DNA of 64,000 bases. Source: Amycolatopsis australiensis (GTDB lineage: Bacteria > Actinomycetota > Actinomycetes > Mycobacteriales > Pseudonocardiaceae). The notes below the pieces were generated by a model. The model worked only from the letters and a program-made list of their open reading frames with translations, made no database searches and was not told the origin of the DNA. Below are positions 36,035 to 45,900 of the stretch, in pieces. The number at the start of each line of letters is the position of its first letter. Position 1 is the first letter of the stretch. The stretch covers positions 186,001 through 250,000 of the forward strand of contig NZ_FPJG01000006.1 of the NCBI RefSeq assembly GCF_900119165.1. Direction: 5' to 3'. Made by a program: the position numbers and the translations under genes.

Positions 36035-36888
36035 CAGCCTTGGACCGAGCGTTCCGCCGCCTCGACGACGTTGCTGACCAGCATCGCCCGGGTCATCGGC
36101 CCGACGCCGCCCGGGTTCGGCGAGATCCAGCCGGCCACCTCGGCCACGTCCGGGTGCACGTCACCGGTGAGCTTGCCGTTCACGTGGGACACGCCGACGT
36201 CGAGCACCGCGGCGCCCGGGGCGACCATGTCCGGCGTGATGATCCCCGGCACGCCCGCGGCGGCGATCACGATGTCGGCGCGGCGGACCTCGGCGGCGAG
36301 GTCGCGGGTGCCGGTGTGGCAGAGCGTGACGGTGGCGTTCTCGCTGCGGCGGGTCAGCAGCAGGCCCAGCGTCCGGCCGACGGTGATGCCGCGGCCGACC
36401 ACGGTGACGCGCGCGCCGTTCAGCTCGACGTCGTGGCGCTTGAGCAGCTCGATGATCCCGTACGGCGTGCACGGCAGCGCGCCCCGCTGGCCCAGCACCA
36501 AGCGGCCGAGGCTGACCGGCGCGAGGCCGTCGGCGTCCTTCTCCGGGTCGATGCGCTCGAGGACGCGGTTCGCGTCGAGGTGCTTCGGCAGCGGCAGCTG
36601 GACGATGTAGCCGTGGCAGGCCGGGTCGGCGTTCAGCTCGTCGATGACGGCTTCGAGCTTCTCCTGGGTGATGTCGGCGGGCAGGTCGCGGCGGATCGAG
36701 TTGATGCCGATCTTGCCGCTGTCGGCGTGCTTCATCCGGACGTAGGAGTGCGATCCCGGGTCGTCGCCGACCAGGACGGTGCCCAGGCCCGGCGTCACCC
36801 CCTTCGCGGCCAAGGCCGCGACGCGCGGTTCGAGCTCCGCGAAAATGGCGTTCTTGGTGGCCTTGCCGTCGAGAATCTTCGCCGTCAC
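36034..36888 (-). CDS. folD: Methylenetetrahydrofolate dehydrogenase/cyclohydrolase
   Basis: Bifunctional one-carbon enzyme interconverting 5,10-methylene- and 10-formyl-THF, supplying formyl groups for PurN and PurH further right. 284 residues, normal length, GTG start. Family elements: [16 protein letters not shown] (Tyr/Lys active site), QLPLPKHLD, and the NADP-binding [14 protein letters not shown]; closing [19 protein letters not shown] is diagnostic. Coupled to DUF3017. Confidence 0.95.
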   Translation of the reverse strand: MTAKILDGKATKNAIFAELEPRVAALAAKGVTPGLGTVLVGDDPGSHSYVRMKHADSGKIGINSIRRDLPADITQEKLEAVIDELNADPACHGYIVQLPLPKHLDANRVLERIDPEKDADGLAPVSLGRLVLGQRGALPCTPYGIIELLKRHDVELNGARVTVVGRGITVGRTLGLLLTRRSENATVTLCHTGTRDLAAEVRRADIVIAAAGVPGIITPDMVAPGAAVLDVGVSHVNGKLTGDVHPDVAEVAGWISPNPGGVGPMTRAMLVSNVVEAAERSVQG

Positions 36889-37115
36889 GGGCCCATTCTG
36901 GCAAAGCGGCGCCCGCGCGTCGCTTCCAGGCTCCGGCGGTCGCAGCCCGTAGAGTGGCGGCTACCCCCACGGTCCACTAGCGACGGCGGCCGCGATCAAG
37001 CTGTGATCTACCGCACTTCGCATCACACGAGGTCAGACCGTGTGCCACCGGGTCGCCGAGCGGCAAAACCCACATGCGGGGTGCACACGCGCGCGCGAAC
37101 AGTCAAAATGTGCGG

Positions 37116-40100
37116 GTGGCACAACCGACGACGCAGCTGAACGCGACCGAGCAGGACACCCTGGTCAAGCAGATCGGCCTTGCCCTGCTCCGTGCCGCCC
37201 CGCGCGACTGGCGCAAGGTCACCGCGGAGTACCGAGCCGTCGGGAGGTACCACGAGCTGACCGGCGAAATCGTCACCGAGGACGGCTCGGTGCACGAATG
37301 GCTCGCCACCCACGACATCGCCACGCTGTTCGGCAGGCTGCGCGGCGGCATGTACCGCGACGGCCGCGGCACCTGGTTCAACGCGCGCTACCAGCTCGAC
37401 CACCCGTCCAGCTACAACCTCGAGTACAACCGCGACGAGCCGGTGTGGAACCTCGCCCCGCCGCCGCAGGCCTACTCGGACGAGCTGCGGATGTTCCCGC
37501 GCACCGAGGAGAACGTGCCCGAGTGGCTGATCCGGCGGATGTCCGGGCTCGGCCCGGAGCAGCCGGGGCCGCACTTCCGGATCGCCCGGATCTTCGACAC
37601 GATCGGCCCGGCGGGCCGTCCGGTGATCAACCGCCCCGACCTGGAGGTCGAGGAGCAGGACCGGCTGCTGGAGTACCTCGACCACGCCCCGCTGGTCGTC
37701 ACCGACCGCGGCTACGACATCGACCGCCTGGCGGCGACGCCCGAGGCCACGGTGCCGGTCGCGTTCCACAGCGACGGCCAGTGGATCTGGCCGGCCGCGG
37801 TCAACTTCTACCTGCGCAAGTACGGCGTCTCCCCGGAGCCGGACCTGGTCGAGCACGTGCGCGCGGTCGGGTTCAAGCTCCCGCCGGTCGACGAGCCGAC
37901 GCTGCAGGCCGCGGGCGCGTACCTGGTCCGCGGCAACCAGCCGCCACCACCACCGCAGCAGCGTCCGGCCGGGCCGCCGCCACAGGCGCCGGCGGTGGCC
38001 GCCGTGGCCCCGCCGCCGCAGCAGGCCGCGCCGGAGTACGCCGAAGAGGGGTACGACGAGCAGGAGTTCGACGACCGCTTCGCGGAAGACGAGCACTACG
38101 ACGAGCATGACGCGGGCTCGAACGGGACGTCCCCGGAGCCGGGCCGGGTCCCGGACCTCGAGGAGACGGCCGAGTACGTGCCCGACCAGCCGATCGGGCA
38201 TCACGAAGAGGAATCGCACGAGCACGACGGTGCGTCCCATCCGGCGTTCGGTGAAGCGCGGCGGGAGGAGCCGTCGTTCGACGACGGTTCTCATGGGGAC
38301 GAGGAGCCGTCGCACGCGGGGGGCCAGCCGGGGCAAGCCGGGTTCCAGCCGGGGCAGGAGGGCGAGCACGCCTTCCAACCCGGCCAGCCAGGCGAGCACG
38401 CCTTCCAGCAGGGCGAGGCCGGTTTCCCGGCGGGGCGGCAGGCCGGGCCGGGCTTCCAGCCGGGACAGCAAGGTGAGCACGCCTTCCAACCCGGCCAGCA
38501 AGCCGGACCGGGTTTCCAGCCGGGTCAGCAGACCGGACCGGGTATCCAGCCAGGCCCGCAGACCGGACCGGGTATCCAGCCAGGCCCGCAGACCGGACCG
38601 GGTATCCAGCCAGGCCCGCAGACCGGACCGGGTATCCAGCCAGGCCCGCAGACCGGACCGGGTATCCAGCCAGGCCAGCAGGCGGGACACGGCTTCCAGC
38701 CGGGCCAGCAGGGCGAGGCCGGTCTCCAAGCGGCCGCGCAGGCCGAACATGCCTTCCACCCGGACGAAGAGGCTGAACACGGCTTCCAGCCGGGCCAGCG
38801 GGGCGAACATGCCTTCCAGCCCAGCCAGGAGTCCGAGCACGACTTCCAACCGGGTCAGCAGGGCGAACCTGGTTTCCAGCCCGGGCAGCAGGGCCAGCCC
38901 GGCTACCAGCCAGAGGGCTTCCAGCCCGCCCATCAGGGCGAGCACGACTACCAGCCCGGCCACGAGCCAGAGCAGGGTTTCCAGGCTGCCCAGGGCGAGC
39001 ATGCGTTCCAGCCCGGCCAGCAGCCGGAGCACGTCTTCCAGCCCGACCGGGAAGCCGAGAGCGGCGGCTTCCAGCCGGAAGAGCAGGGCGAGCACGACTA
39101 CCAGTCCGGCGAGCAAGGCGAGCACGCCTTCCAGCCCGGCGAGCAAGGTGAGCACCCCTTCCAGCCCGACCAGGCCCGGCGAGGAGACGAGAACGCCAGC
39201 TACCAGCCCGGCCCGCAAGCCGAACACGCTCTTCGGCCCGGCCAGCAGCCCGAGCACGGCTTCCAGCCCAGCGAGCAGCCCGAACAAGGCTTCCGGCAAG
39301 GCCAGCAGCCCGAGCACGCTTTCCAGCCCGGCCAGCCCCACCGGGAAGAGGAGAACGGCAGCTTCCAGCCCGGCCATGAAGCCGCGCACGGCTTCCAACC
39401 CGGCCAGCAGCCCGAGCACGGCTACCAGCCCGGCCAGGAAGCCGACCAGCCCGAACGCGCCTTCCAACCCGGCCAACCCCGGCCGGAAGAGCCGTCGCGG
39501 TTCGATCCTGGTCCGCCGACCATGATCACCCAGCCCGAAGTGCCCGGTGTGCTGCCTGTTCCGGAGCCTCCCGCGCCTCAGGCCGCCGCCCAGGAACGGC
39601 CCGCGGAGCCGCAGGCGCCCCGGTCCGGCCGTCGGGCGCTGCGTCGGGAAACCCCGGACCACCCCGTGCTCGCCGGCCTGCAGGCCAAGCTCGACGAGCT
39701 CGACGTGCCCGAAAGCAGCTACAAGCTCGGTGAGCCCGCCGAACACGGGTGGAGCGTCGAGCAGGTCGACGACGGCTGGCGCGTCGGCTGGTACGACGGC
39801 AAGCTCAGCAACCCCGCCGTCTTCGGGGACGCCGAGGACGCCGCCGCGTTCATGCTCGGCAAGCTGCTGCTCCACCCCGAGGGTCACGTGCCCGCCGAGG
39901 AGCCGCCGGCCGCCGCCGAACCCGAGCCCGCTCCTGAGCCGGAACCCGCGCCGAAGCGGGTCGTCGCCACCGTGTCGCCTGAAGTCGCCACCGGCTCCTA
40001 CCCCGTCCGCAAGCCGGACCCGGTGCCGCCCCAGGAGCAAACCGCCTTCACCAGCGCCAAGGAACTCTTCGGCGACCTCGACGACGACGAGAAGCCCGTC

Positions 40101-40649
40101 CCGCCGCGTCCGCCCGCGCCGGTCGCGCAGCAGGCCGGGCCGCCGCCCGCGCCGCAGCGGCGGGAGGCGCCGACCGTCCTCGCCCCGGCGCCGCAGGGTG
40201 CCCCGCCCGGACCGCCGCCCGCCGTGCCACCTGCGCCGCAGCGGCGGGAGGAGCCGGCCCGTCCGGCCGCCGTCAACGGCGGTGGTGGCCAGCAGCAGTG
40301 GCCCATCACGCCGCTGGCCGGCGAGCCGCCGCTGACGTTGTTCCGCGGCAAAGAGCTGCGTGAGCTGCCCGCTGGCAGCGAGCTGGACCGCTTCGGCGGT
40401 CCGAACGGCAACCTGACGTACGCGGCGGGCACGCCGTTCCCGGAGCGCTCGCTGGTCCCGGAATGGGTGAATCGCCCGTATCACGTCTACCGGGTGCAGC
40501 GGCCGCTGGAGACGCTCGCCGGCGTCGCGATCCCGTGGTTCAACCAGCCGGGCGGCGGGTCGGCGTACCTGCTGCCGGCGTCGATCGAGGAGCTGCTCGC
40601 CGAAGGCGACCTCATCGAGCTCGACCCGGGTGAACCCCCGATCGACTGA
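37116..40649 (+). CDS. Giant TNT-domain (NAD glycohydrolase-type) toxin-related protein
   Basis: About 1177 residues (GTG 37116; GTG 37110 also possible; neither has a good ribosome site). Residues about 10-140 resemble the DUF600/YezG immunity-like fold (PRDWRKVTAEYR, then YNRDEPVW, then MFPRTEENVPEWL); the match is by eye. To about residue 270 a second globular part with WIWPAAVNFYLRKYG. Residues about 400-790 are a low-complexity array of FQPGQ(Q/E)xEHA-type units. A small domain lies near 848-927 (HGWSVEQVDDGWRVGWYDG). After another Pro-rich stretch, the last about 100 residues are a TNT domain: ELDRFGGPNG, GTPFPERSL, PYHVYRV and FNQPGGG, keeping the Arg and Gln positions important in M. 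tuberculosis CpnT. No signal peptide is seen. A separate immunity gene is not evident. Confidence 0.85.
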   Translation: MAQPTTQLNATEQDTLVKQIGLALLRAAPRDWRKVTAEYRAVGRYHELTGEIVTEDGSVHEWLATHDIATLFGRLRGGMYRDGRGTWFNARYQLDHPSSYNLEYNRDEPVWNLAPPPQAYSDELRMFPRTEENVPEWLIRRMSGLGPEQPGPHFRIARIFDTIGPAGRPVINRPDLEVEEQDRLLEYLDHAPLVVTDRGYDIDRLAATPEATVPVAFHSDGQWIWPAAVNFYLRKYGVSPEPDLVEHVRAVGFKLPPVDEPTLQAAGAYLVRGNQPPPPPQQRPAGPPPQAPAVAAVAPPPQQAAPEYAEEGYDEQEFDDRFAEDEHYDEHDAGSNGTSPEPGRVPDLEETAEYVPDQPIGHHEEESHEHDGASHPAFGEARREEPSFDDGSHGDEEPSHAGGQPGQAGFQPGQEGEHAFQPGQPGEHAFQQGEAGFPAGRQAGPGFQPGQQGEHAFQPGQQAGPGFQPGQQTGPGIQPGPQTGPGIQPGPQTGPGIQPGPQTGPGIQPGPQTGPGIQPGQQAGHGFQPGQQGEAGLQAAAQAEHAFHPDEEAEHGFQPGQRGEHAFQPSQESEHDFQPGQQGEPGFQPGQQGQPGYQPEGFQPAHQGEHDYQPGHEPEQGFQAAQGEHAFQPGQQPEHVFQPDREAESGGFQPEEQGEHDYQSGEQGEHAFQPGEQGEHPFQPDQARRGDENASYQPGPQAEHALRPGQQPEHGFQPSEQPEQGFRQGQQPEHAFQPGQPHREEENGSFQPGHEAAHGFQPGQQPEHGYQPGQEADQPERAFQPGQPRPEEPSRFDPGPPTMITQPEVPGVLPVPEPPAPQAAAQERPAEPQAPRSGRRALRRETPDHPVLAGLQAKLDELDVPESSYKLGEPAEHGWSVEQVDDGWRVGWYDGKLSNPAVFGDAEDAAAFMLGKLLLHPEGHVPAEEPPAAAEPEPAPEPEPAPKRVVATVSPEVATGSYPVRKPDPVPPQEQTAFTSAKELFGDLDDDEKPVPPRPPAPVAQQAGPPPAPQRREAPTVLAPAPQGAPPGPPPAVPPAPQRREEPARPAAVNGGGGQQQWPITPLAGEPPLTLFRGKELRELPAGSELDRFGGPNGNLTYAAGTPFPERSLVPEWVNRPYHVYRVQRPLETLAGVAIPWFNQPGGGSAYLLPASIEELLAEGDLIELDPGEPPID
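38521..38670 (+). repeat. Identical 30-bp tandem repeats inside the TNT gene
   Basis: Four exact 30-base copies at 38551-38670, each encoding PGPQTGPGIQ in frame, preceded by one diverged copy (38521-38550). They lie within the longer 38.3-39.5 kb region of diverged FQPGQ-type repeats. Exact identity points to recent slippage or recombination. Confidence 0.92.
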
Positions 40650-40656
40650 ACCTTCG

Positions 40657-40688
40657 CGAAAGCCCGGTGGCGCGCCACCGGGCTTTCG
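40657..40688. terminator. Perfect 32-bp palindromic bidirectional terminator
   Basis: CGAAAGCCCGGTGGCG is followed directly by its exact reverse complement. It sits between the convergent TNT and pentapeptide genes, eight bases after the TNT stop and four before the other stop. Confidence 0.85.
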
Positions 40689-40692
40689 CCGT

Positions 40693-41280
40693 TCACCGGA
40701 CCACGAGCCCGTGGGCCGCGGCGAACGCGATCGCCGTCTCGACGTCGACGCCCGCCCCGCGCAGGTCGGCTTGGACCAGGCCGTTGGCGTCGAGACGCGC
40801 ACCGCGCAGATCAGCGCCGTCGAACTTCGCGCCGTGCAGGCGGGCGCCGGTCAGGTCACTGTCGCGCAGGTCGGCGCCGGTCAGATCGGCCTCGGTGAGG
40901 TTGGCTTCGCGCAACCGCAGGCCCGACAGCCCGAGCTTGCGCAGCCGCGCCTTCGCCAGCGACGCCAGCGAGAGGTCGCACTCGGTGAGCGCGAGCCCGG
41001 CGAAGCCGCACTCGGCGAACGAAGAGCCGAGCAGCGAGCACGCCGTCCAACGGCTTTCGACGAGCACCGCGCGGTCGAACGTGCACGAGCGGAACGCCGA
41101 CGCGTCGTGCCGCGAGCGGGACAGGTCGGCGCGGCTGAACACGCAGTCGTCGAACGTGCAGCCACGGGTCCGCAGGCCGCTCAGGTCCGCCCCGGTGAAG
41201 TCGCATCCGGTGAACCGGCGCTTTTCCCACCACTGCCCGGACAACACCGCGTCGCGGTAGTCCTCCCCCGTCTCCAGCAC
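40693..41280 (-). CDS. Pentapeptide-repeat protein
   Basis: 195 residues from GTG 41280. About 30 consecutive A(D/N)LxX-type pentapeptides form the predicted right-handed quadrilateral beta-helix (for example CDFTGADLSGLRTRG, then ANLTEADLTGADLRDSDL, then DGADLRGARLDANGL). Such proteins include DNA mimics that protect gyrase (MfpA, Qnr), but most have no known role. Cytosolic. It is convergent with the TNT gene; no evidence links them. An upstream GTG extending into the VOC remnant is rejected because those codons belong to the end of that gene. Confidence 0.85.
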   Translation of the reverse strand: MLETGEDYRDAVLSGQWWEKRRFTGCDFTGADLSGLRTRGCTFDDCVFSRADLSRSRHDASAFRSCTFDRAVLVESRWTACSLLGSSFAECGFAGLALTECDLSLASLAKARLRKLGLSGLRLREANLTEADLTGADLRDSDLTGARLHGAKFDGADLRGARLDANGLVQADLRGAGVDVETAIAFAAAHGLVVR

Positions 41281-41293
41281 GGGCCCCAGGGTG

Positions 41294-41711
41294 TCACACC
41301 GGCGATGGGAGCTTCGCACCCTGCACGTAGTTCATCGCCTCGAGGTACTCGGGCAGCTGGGCGCGACGCATCATCTCGGCCTCGGTTGCCGAAGGGGTCG
41401 CGCACCCGGCCGACGCGGTCGCCGAAGAACAGCACCGTCTGCCGCGTCACCTCGGTGGCGCCGGCGGCGATCGCGCGCCGCTGCGCCTCCTCGCTGTCCG
41501 GCACGTAGAGCCGCAGGAAGGCAGGGTTGCGGCCCAGTCGTCCGGCGAGTCGAACGCCATCACGACCGCGTCGCCGATGCGGACCTCGGCGTGGCCGGCC
41601 TTCCCGTCCTCACCGACGACCCGGCCGAGTCCCTCGGCGTTGAAAGCCTGCTTCAGGAAGTCGAGCAGACCGGCGGTGTCGTGGCCGATGATCAGCTCTT
41701 GACCGCTGCAT
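41294..41711 (-). pseudogene. Broken VOC (glyoxalase/PhnB-like) gene
   Basis: A VOC protein can be traced across frames: DTAGLLDFLKQAFNAEGLG and VRIGDAVVMAFDSPDDWAAT from about 41700 to 41530; FLRLYVPDSEEAQRRAIAAG to VRDPFGN from about 41530 to 41395 in another frame; ATEAEMMRRAQLPEYLEAMN to the stop at 41294 in a third. So there are at least two frame disruptions plus a short loss after DPFGN, and the likely ATG at 41711 is also out of phase with the first piece. Alternatively these are sequencing errors, but three in 400 bp is many. Confidence 0.72.
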
Positions 41712-42210
41712 GCCGGCCTCGCGAGGTGGCTCCGCCGCCCGTGCTGACGGATGTCCTTGCCTGTGGTTGGTACGAGCAAACCGGCTGAGGCGCGCGGACC
41801 GGTGGGTACTGGCGGCTGTCGGCGCCGGGGCCCAAGGTGCGGCGGTTTCCAGCCGTTCCCGCGCCTGCTCGGGCACTCGCGTCCGGGCGGACCACCTTGG
41901 CCGCGAATGCCGCTTGTCCGGCTCCCCGCAGCGCTCGTGCGCGTGGTCGAAAAGTTCCAGACTCTGCCCGCGCTTCCGCGCCACGCGGCGAAGTGCCGGT
42001 CAGCTGTGCGTGCCACCGGGGCACCGGCAAGACCTCAGGCGTGACGCAGGAGCCTCCACGCCCCGGACAGCACGCTCGTCGCCGAGGCCGCGAGCGTCTC
42101 GGGCCTGCTGGACCTCGACCGGCGGCGGTTGCTGCCGCGCGGCCGGAGCTGTTCGGCTCGGACCCGAAAACCGCGTGATCATTCCCGCGGCGCTGGCTAC
42201 GGTGACGCCC
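41712..42210. other. Intergenic region without an intact gene
   Basis: About 500 bp between the VOC remnant and a methyltransferase. Frames are open in short runs but give no protein-like sequence; it may be further decayed DNA. The right end contains TACGGT (42198-42203), a plausible -10 seven bases before the next GTG. Confidence 0.4.
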
Positions 42211-42954
42211 GTGCCCGACCACGCCTTCGCCGACCACGAGCTCGCCGCGCTGTACGACGCGCTGAACCCGCGTGAGAGCAGCGGCGACTACGAGTTCTAC
42301 TTCCCGATGCTCATGGCCGCCGGGTCGGTGCTGGACGTCGGCTGCGGCACCGGTTCGCTGCTGCACTGGGCGCGCGAGTCCGGCCACCGCGGACGGCTCG
42401 TCGGCATCGATCCCGCCGCGGGGATGCTCGCCCAGGCCCGCCGCCGGGACGACGTCGAATGGGTGCACGGCGATTTGTCGACTGCCACCTGGGACAGCGA
42501 GTTCGACTTCGCCGTGATGACCGGCCACGCGTTCCAGGTACTGCTGACCGATGAGGAGCTGCGCACGGCCTTCGCGGCGATCCAGCGCGCGCTCAAGCCC
42601 GGCGGCCGCTTGGGGTTCGACACCCGCAACCCCGCGGCCCGCGCCTGGGAGCGGTGGACGCCTTCGCACGTCTGGGAGGCCGTCACGGCCGACGGCGTCC
42701 CGGTCCGTTCGTGGAACGACGCCGGGCCGTTCGAAAACGGCTACGTCCACTTCACGACGACGTTCGAGAGCCCGGCGTGGGACGCGCCCCGGTTCAGCGA
42801 AAGCACCCTGCGGTTCCTCGACGTTCCGTCGCTGGCCGCGTTCGTCGCCGAAGCCGGCCTGGTGATCGAGCAGCAGTACGGCTACTGGGACCGCACGCCG
42901 GTGACCGACGCGAGCCCGGAGATCATCACGATCGTCCGCCGTCCGCTCACCTGA
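42211..42954 (+). CDS. SAM-dependent methyltransferase (class I)
   Basis: 247 residues. Opening FADHELAALYDALNP, motif I VLDVGCGTGSLLHWA, GIDPAAGMLAQARR, FDFAVMTGHAFQVL and LKPGGRLGFDTRNP identify a Methyltransf_25/11 small-molecule enzyme. GTG 42211 is chosen; the -10-like TACGGT upstream would make the mRNA leaderless. GTG 42202 is an in-frame alternative. Substrate unknown. It overlaps the 3' end of dnaE2 by eight bases. Confidence 0.83.
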   Translation: MPDHAFADHELAALYDALNPRESSGDYEFYFPMLMAAGSVLDVGCGTGSLLHWARESGHRGRLVGIDPAAGMLAQARRRDDVEWVHGDLSTATWDSEFDFAVMTGHAFQVLLTDEELRTAFAAIQRALKPGGRLGFDTRNPAARAWERWTPSHVWEAVTADGVPVRSWNDAGPFENGYVHFTTTFESPAWDAPRFSESTLRFLDVPSLAAFVAEAGLVIEQQYGYWDRTPVTDASPEIITIVRRPLT

Positions 42955-45900
42955 AGTCCCGCGACTTCGCCTTGATCCGCATCGGCAGCGGCTCGACGCG
43001 GTGGGCGAGCACGCTCACCACGCCGTCGGCCTTCTCCACGACCCCGCGGATCAGCAGTGCCGGGCTGGCGCGCGCGACGCGGTGGTAGCGCTGCCACAGG
43101 CCGAGCGTGCAGATCACGTTCACCATCCCCGTCTCGTCCTCGATGTTGAGGAACGTGACCCCGGCCGCCGTCGCCGGGCGCTGCCGGTGCGTCACCGCGC
43201 CGCCGATCAGCACGCGGGCGCCGTCTTCGAGGTCGGCCAGCCCGCTCGCCGGGACGACGCCGAGCTCGTCGAGGCGGTCGCGGATGAACTCGGTCGGGTA
43301 GCTGCCCGGCGACACCCCGGTCGCCCAGACGTCCGCCGCCGCGACGTCGAGGCCGTCCATGCCGGGCAGCACCGGCGCCGAGCCGCCGACCAGGCCCGGC
43401 AGCTTTTCCGGGCGTTCCCCGGCGACCGCGCCCGCGGTCCACAGCGCCTGCCGCCGGTCGCCGCCGAAGCACGAGAACGCGCCGGCCGTGGCCAGCGCCT
43501 CGAGCTGCGGAGTGGTCAGCCGCACCCGGCGCGCGACGTCGGCCAGGTCGCGGTACTCGCCGTTTTCGGTCCGCTCGGCCACGATCCGCTTCGCGACGTC
43601 TTCGCCGATCATCCGCACGGTGCTGAGCCCGGTGCGCACGTCGTGGAACTTCCCCGTGCCCGCTTCCAGCGTCGCGTGCGGCAGGCTGCGGTTGATGTCC
43701 GGGCCGTGCACGGTGACGCCGTGGCGCCGCGCGTCGGCGACCAGCGACTGCGGCGAGTAGAACCCCATCGGCTGCGCGCGCAGCAGCCCCGCCAGGAACG
43801 CGTCCGGGTGGTAGTACTTGAAGTAGGCGCTGGAAAACACCAGGTGCGCGAAGCTCAGCGCGTGGCTCTCCGGGAAGCCGAAGTTCGCGAACGCCTTGAG
43901 CTTCAGGAAGATCTTCTCGGCCAGTTCGCGCTCGACGCCGTTCGCGGTGGCGCCGTCGAGGAACCGCTGCCGCAGCCGGTCCATCTTGCGGTCCGAGCGT
44001 TTCGACCCCATCGCGTGCCGCAGCTGGTCGGCCTCCGCCGCGGTGAAGTTCGCGACGTCGAGCGCGATCTGCATCATCTGCTCCTGGAACAGCGGCACGC
44101 CGAGGGTCTTTTCCAGCGCTGTCGCGAGCAGCGGGTGGTCGTAGTCCCACTCTTCGCGGCCCTGCTGGCGGCGGATGTACGGGTGCACCGAGCCGCCCTG
44201 GATCGGGCCGGGCCGGATCAACGCGACTTCGACGGCGAGGTCGTAGAACTTCTTGGGTTTCAGGCGGGGCAGCGTCGCCAGCTGTGCGCGGCTTTCGACC
44301 TGGAACACGCCGATCGCGTCGGCACGCCCGAGCATCTCGTAGATGTTCTCGTCGGTGAGGTCGAGCTCGGCGAGGTCGATCTTCTCGCCCTTGTACTCGG
44401 CGACGAGGTCGAGCATGTAGTGCAGCGCCGACAGCATCCCCAGGCCGAGCAGGTCGAACTTGACGAGCCCGGCGGCCGCGCAGTCCTCCTTCTCCCACTG
44501 GATGACGCTGCGGCCCGCCATCCGCGCCCACTCGACCGGCACGACCTGGCTCACCGGCTCCTGGCACATGACCATCCCGCCGGAGTGGATGCCGAGGTGG
44601 CGCGGGAAGTCCTCGAGCGCGAACGCCAGCTGCACGACCTCGTCCGGGATGTCGTGGTCGTGATCCTTTTCCGTGCTGCGCAGGGACCCCCAGCGGTCGA
44701 TCTGCTTGCTCCAGGCGTCCTGCTGGCCCGGCGAGTAGCCCAGCGCTCTCGCCGCGTCACGGACGGCGGAGCGCCCGCGATAGGTGATGACGTTCGCGAC
44801 CTGGGCGGTTCTCAGGCGGCCGTGCTTTTCGAAGACGTACTGGATGGCTTCCTCACGGCGGTCGGACTCGATGTCGAGGTCGATGTCGGGGTAGCCGTCG
44901 CGGTCCGGGGCGAGGAAACGCTCGAAGAGCAGGCCGTACGCGACGGAGTCGACCTTCGTGATGCCGAGCGCGTAGCAGACGGCCGAGTTCGCCGCCGACC
45001 CGCGGCCCTGGCAGAGGATGTGGTGTTCGTTGCAGAACCGCACGATGTCCCAGACGATCAGGAAGTAGCCGGGGAACCCGAGTTCCTCGATGATCGCCAG
45101 CTCGTGCTCGATCTGGGCGTTCGCCTTTTCCTCGTGGTCTTTGCCGCCGAAGCGTTCTTCAGCGCCTTCTTTGGTGAGTTTCCTGAGGTAGGTCGCCTCG
45201 GTTTCGCCCGCCGGAACGTCGAAGGGCGGCAGCTTCGGGGCGATCAGCTGGAGCGGGAACGCGCATTCCATGCCGAGGAGAGCCGCGCGGCGGACGGCGC
45301 CGGGGTAGCGCCGGAACAGGACGTCCATTTCGGCGCCGCTGCGCAGGAACGCCGTCCCGGCGGCGGGAAGCCAGCCTTCGAGCTCGTCGATGCCACGGCG
45401 GGCGCGGATGGCGGCGAGCGCATCGGCCAGCGGGGCGCGTTCGGGCCGGGCGTAGTGCGCGGCGGTGGTGGCGACGGTCGGCACGCCGAGGTCGCGCGCG
45501 AGTTCGGTCAGGAGGTCGTTGTGCGTGCTGTCGAGCGGCTGGCGGTGGTCGGTGAGCTCGACGTAGACGTGGTCACGGCCGAAGCGGTCGACGAGTTCCT
45601 TGAGCTTTTCGGCGGCGGCGGCCGGGCCGTGCGTGACGAGGGCCGAGCGCACGGCACCCTTCCGGCACCCGGTGAGGACGACGCACTGCCCGGCGACCTC
45701 CTCGGCGACGGCGTCGAGGTCGTAACGCGGGCGGCCCTTTTCGGCCTTCTCGTGGATCTGCCCGGCGGTGATGGCGCGGCAGAGGGCCCGGTAGCCCTGG
45801 TCGCCGCGGGCGAGCAGCAGGAGGTGCTCACCTTCGGGGTCGGCGACGCCGTTCTGCGGCTTGGGGAGCCCGAAGCTGAGTTCGGTGCCGAAGACGGTGT

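Noticed and set aside
37023..40802. A 1259-codon open frame on the minus strand across the TNT gene
   Set aside because: It is the mirror of a repetitive high-GC gene: low-complexity Leu/Ala/Gly/Arg repeats, no domains, no ribosome site. The plus strand has the recognisable TNT domain.
40693..41280. Pentapeptide protein as the immunity partner of the TNT toxin
   Set aside because: It is convergent, has its own terminator between, and pentapeptide repeats are not known TNT immunity factors; adjacency alone is not enough.
40693..41319. Pentapeptide protein starting at GTG 41319
   Set aside because: The extra codons overlap the last codons of the VOC remnant (stop at 41294), and GTG 41280 begins at the natural start of the repeat protein.
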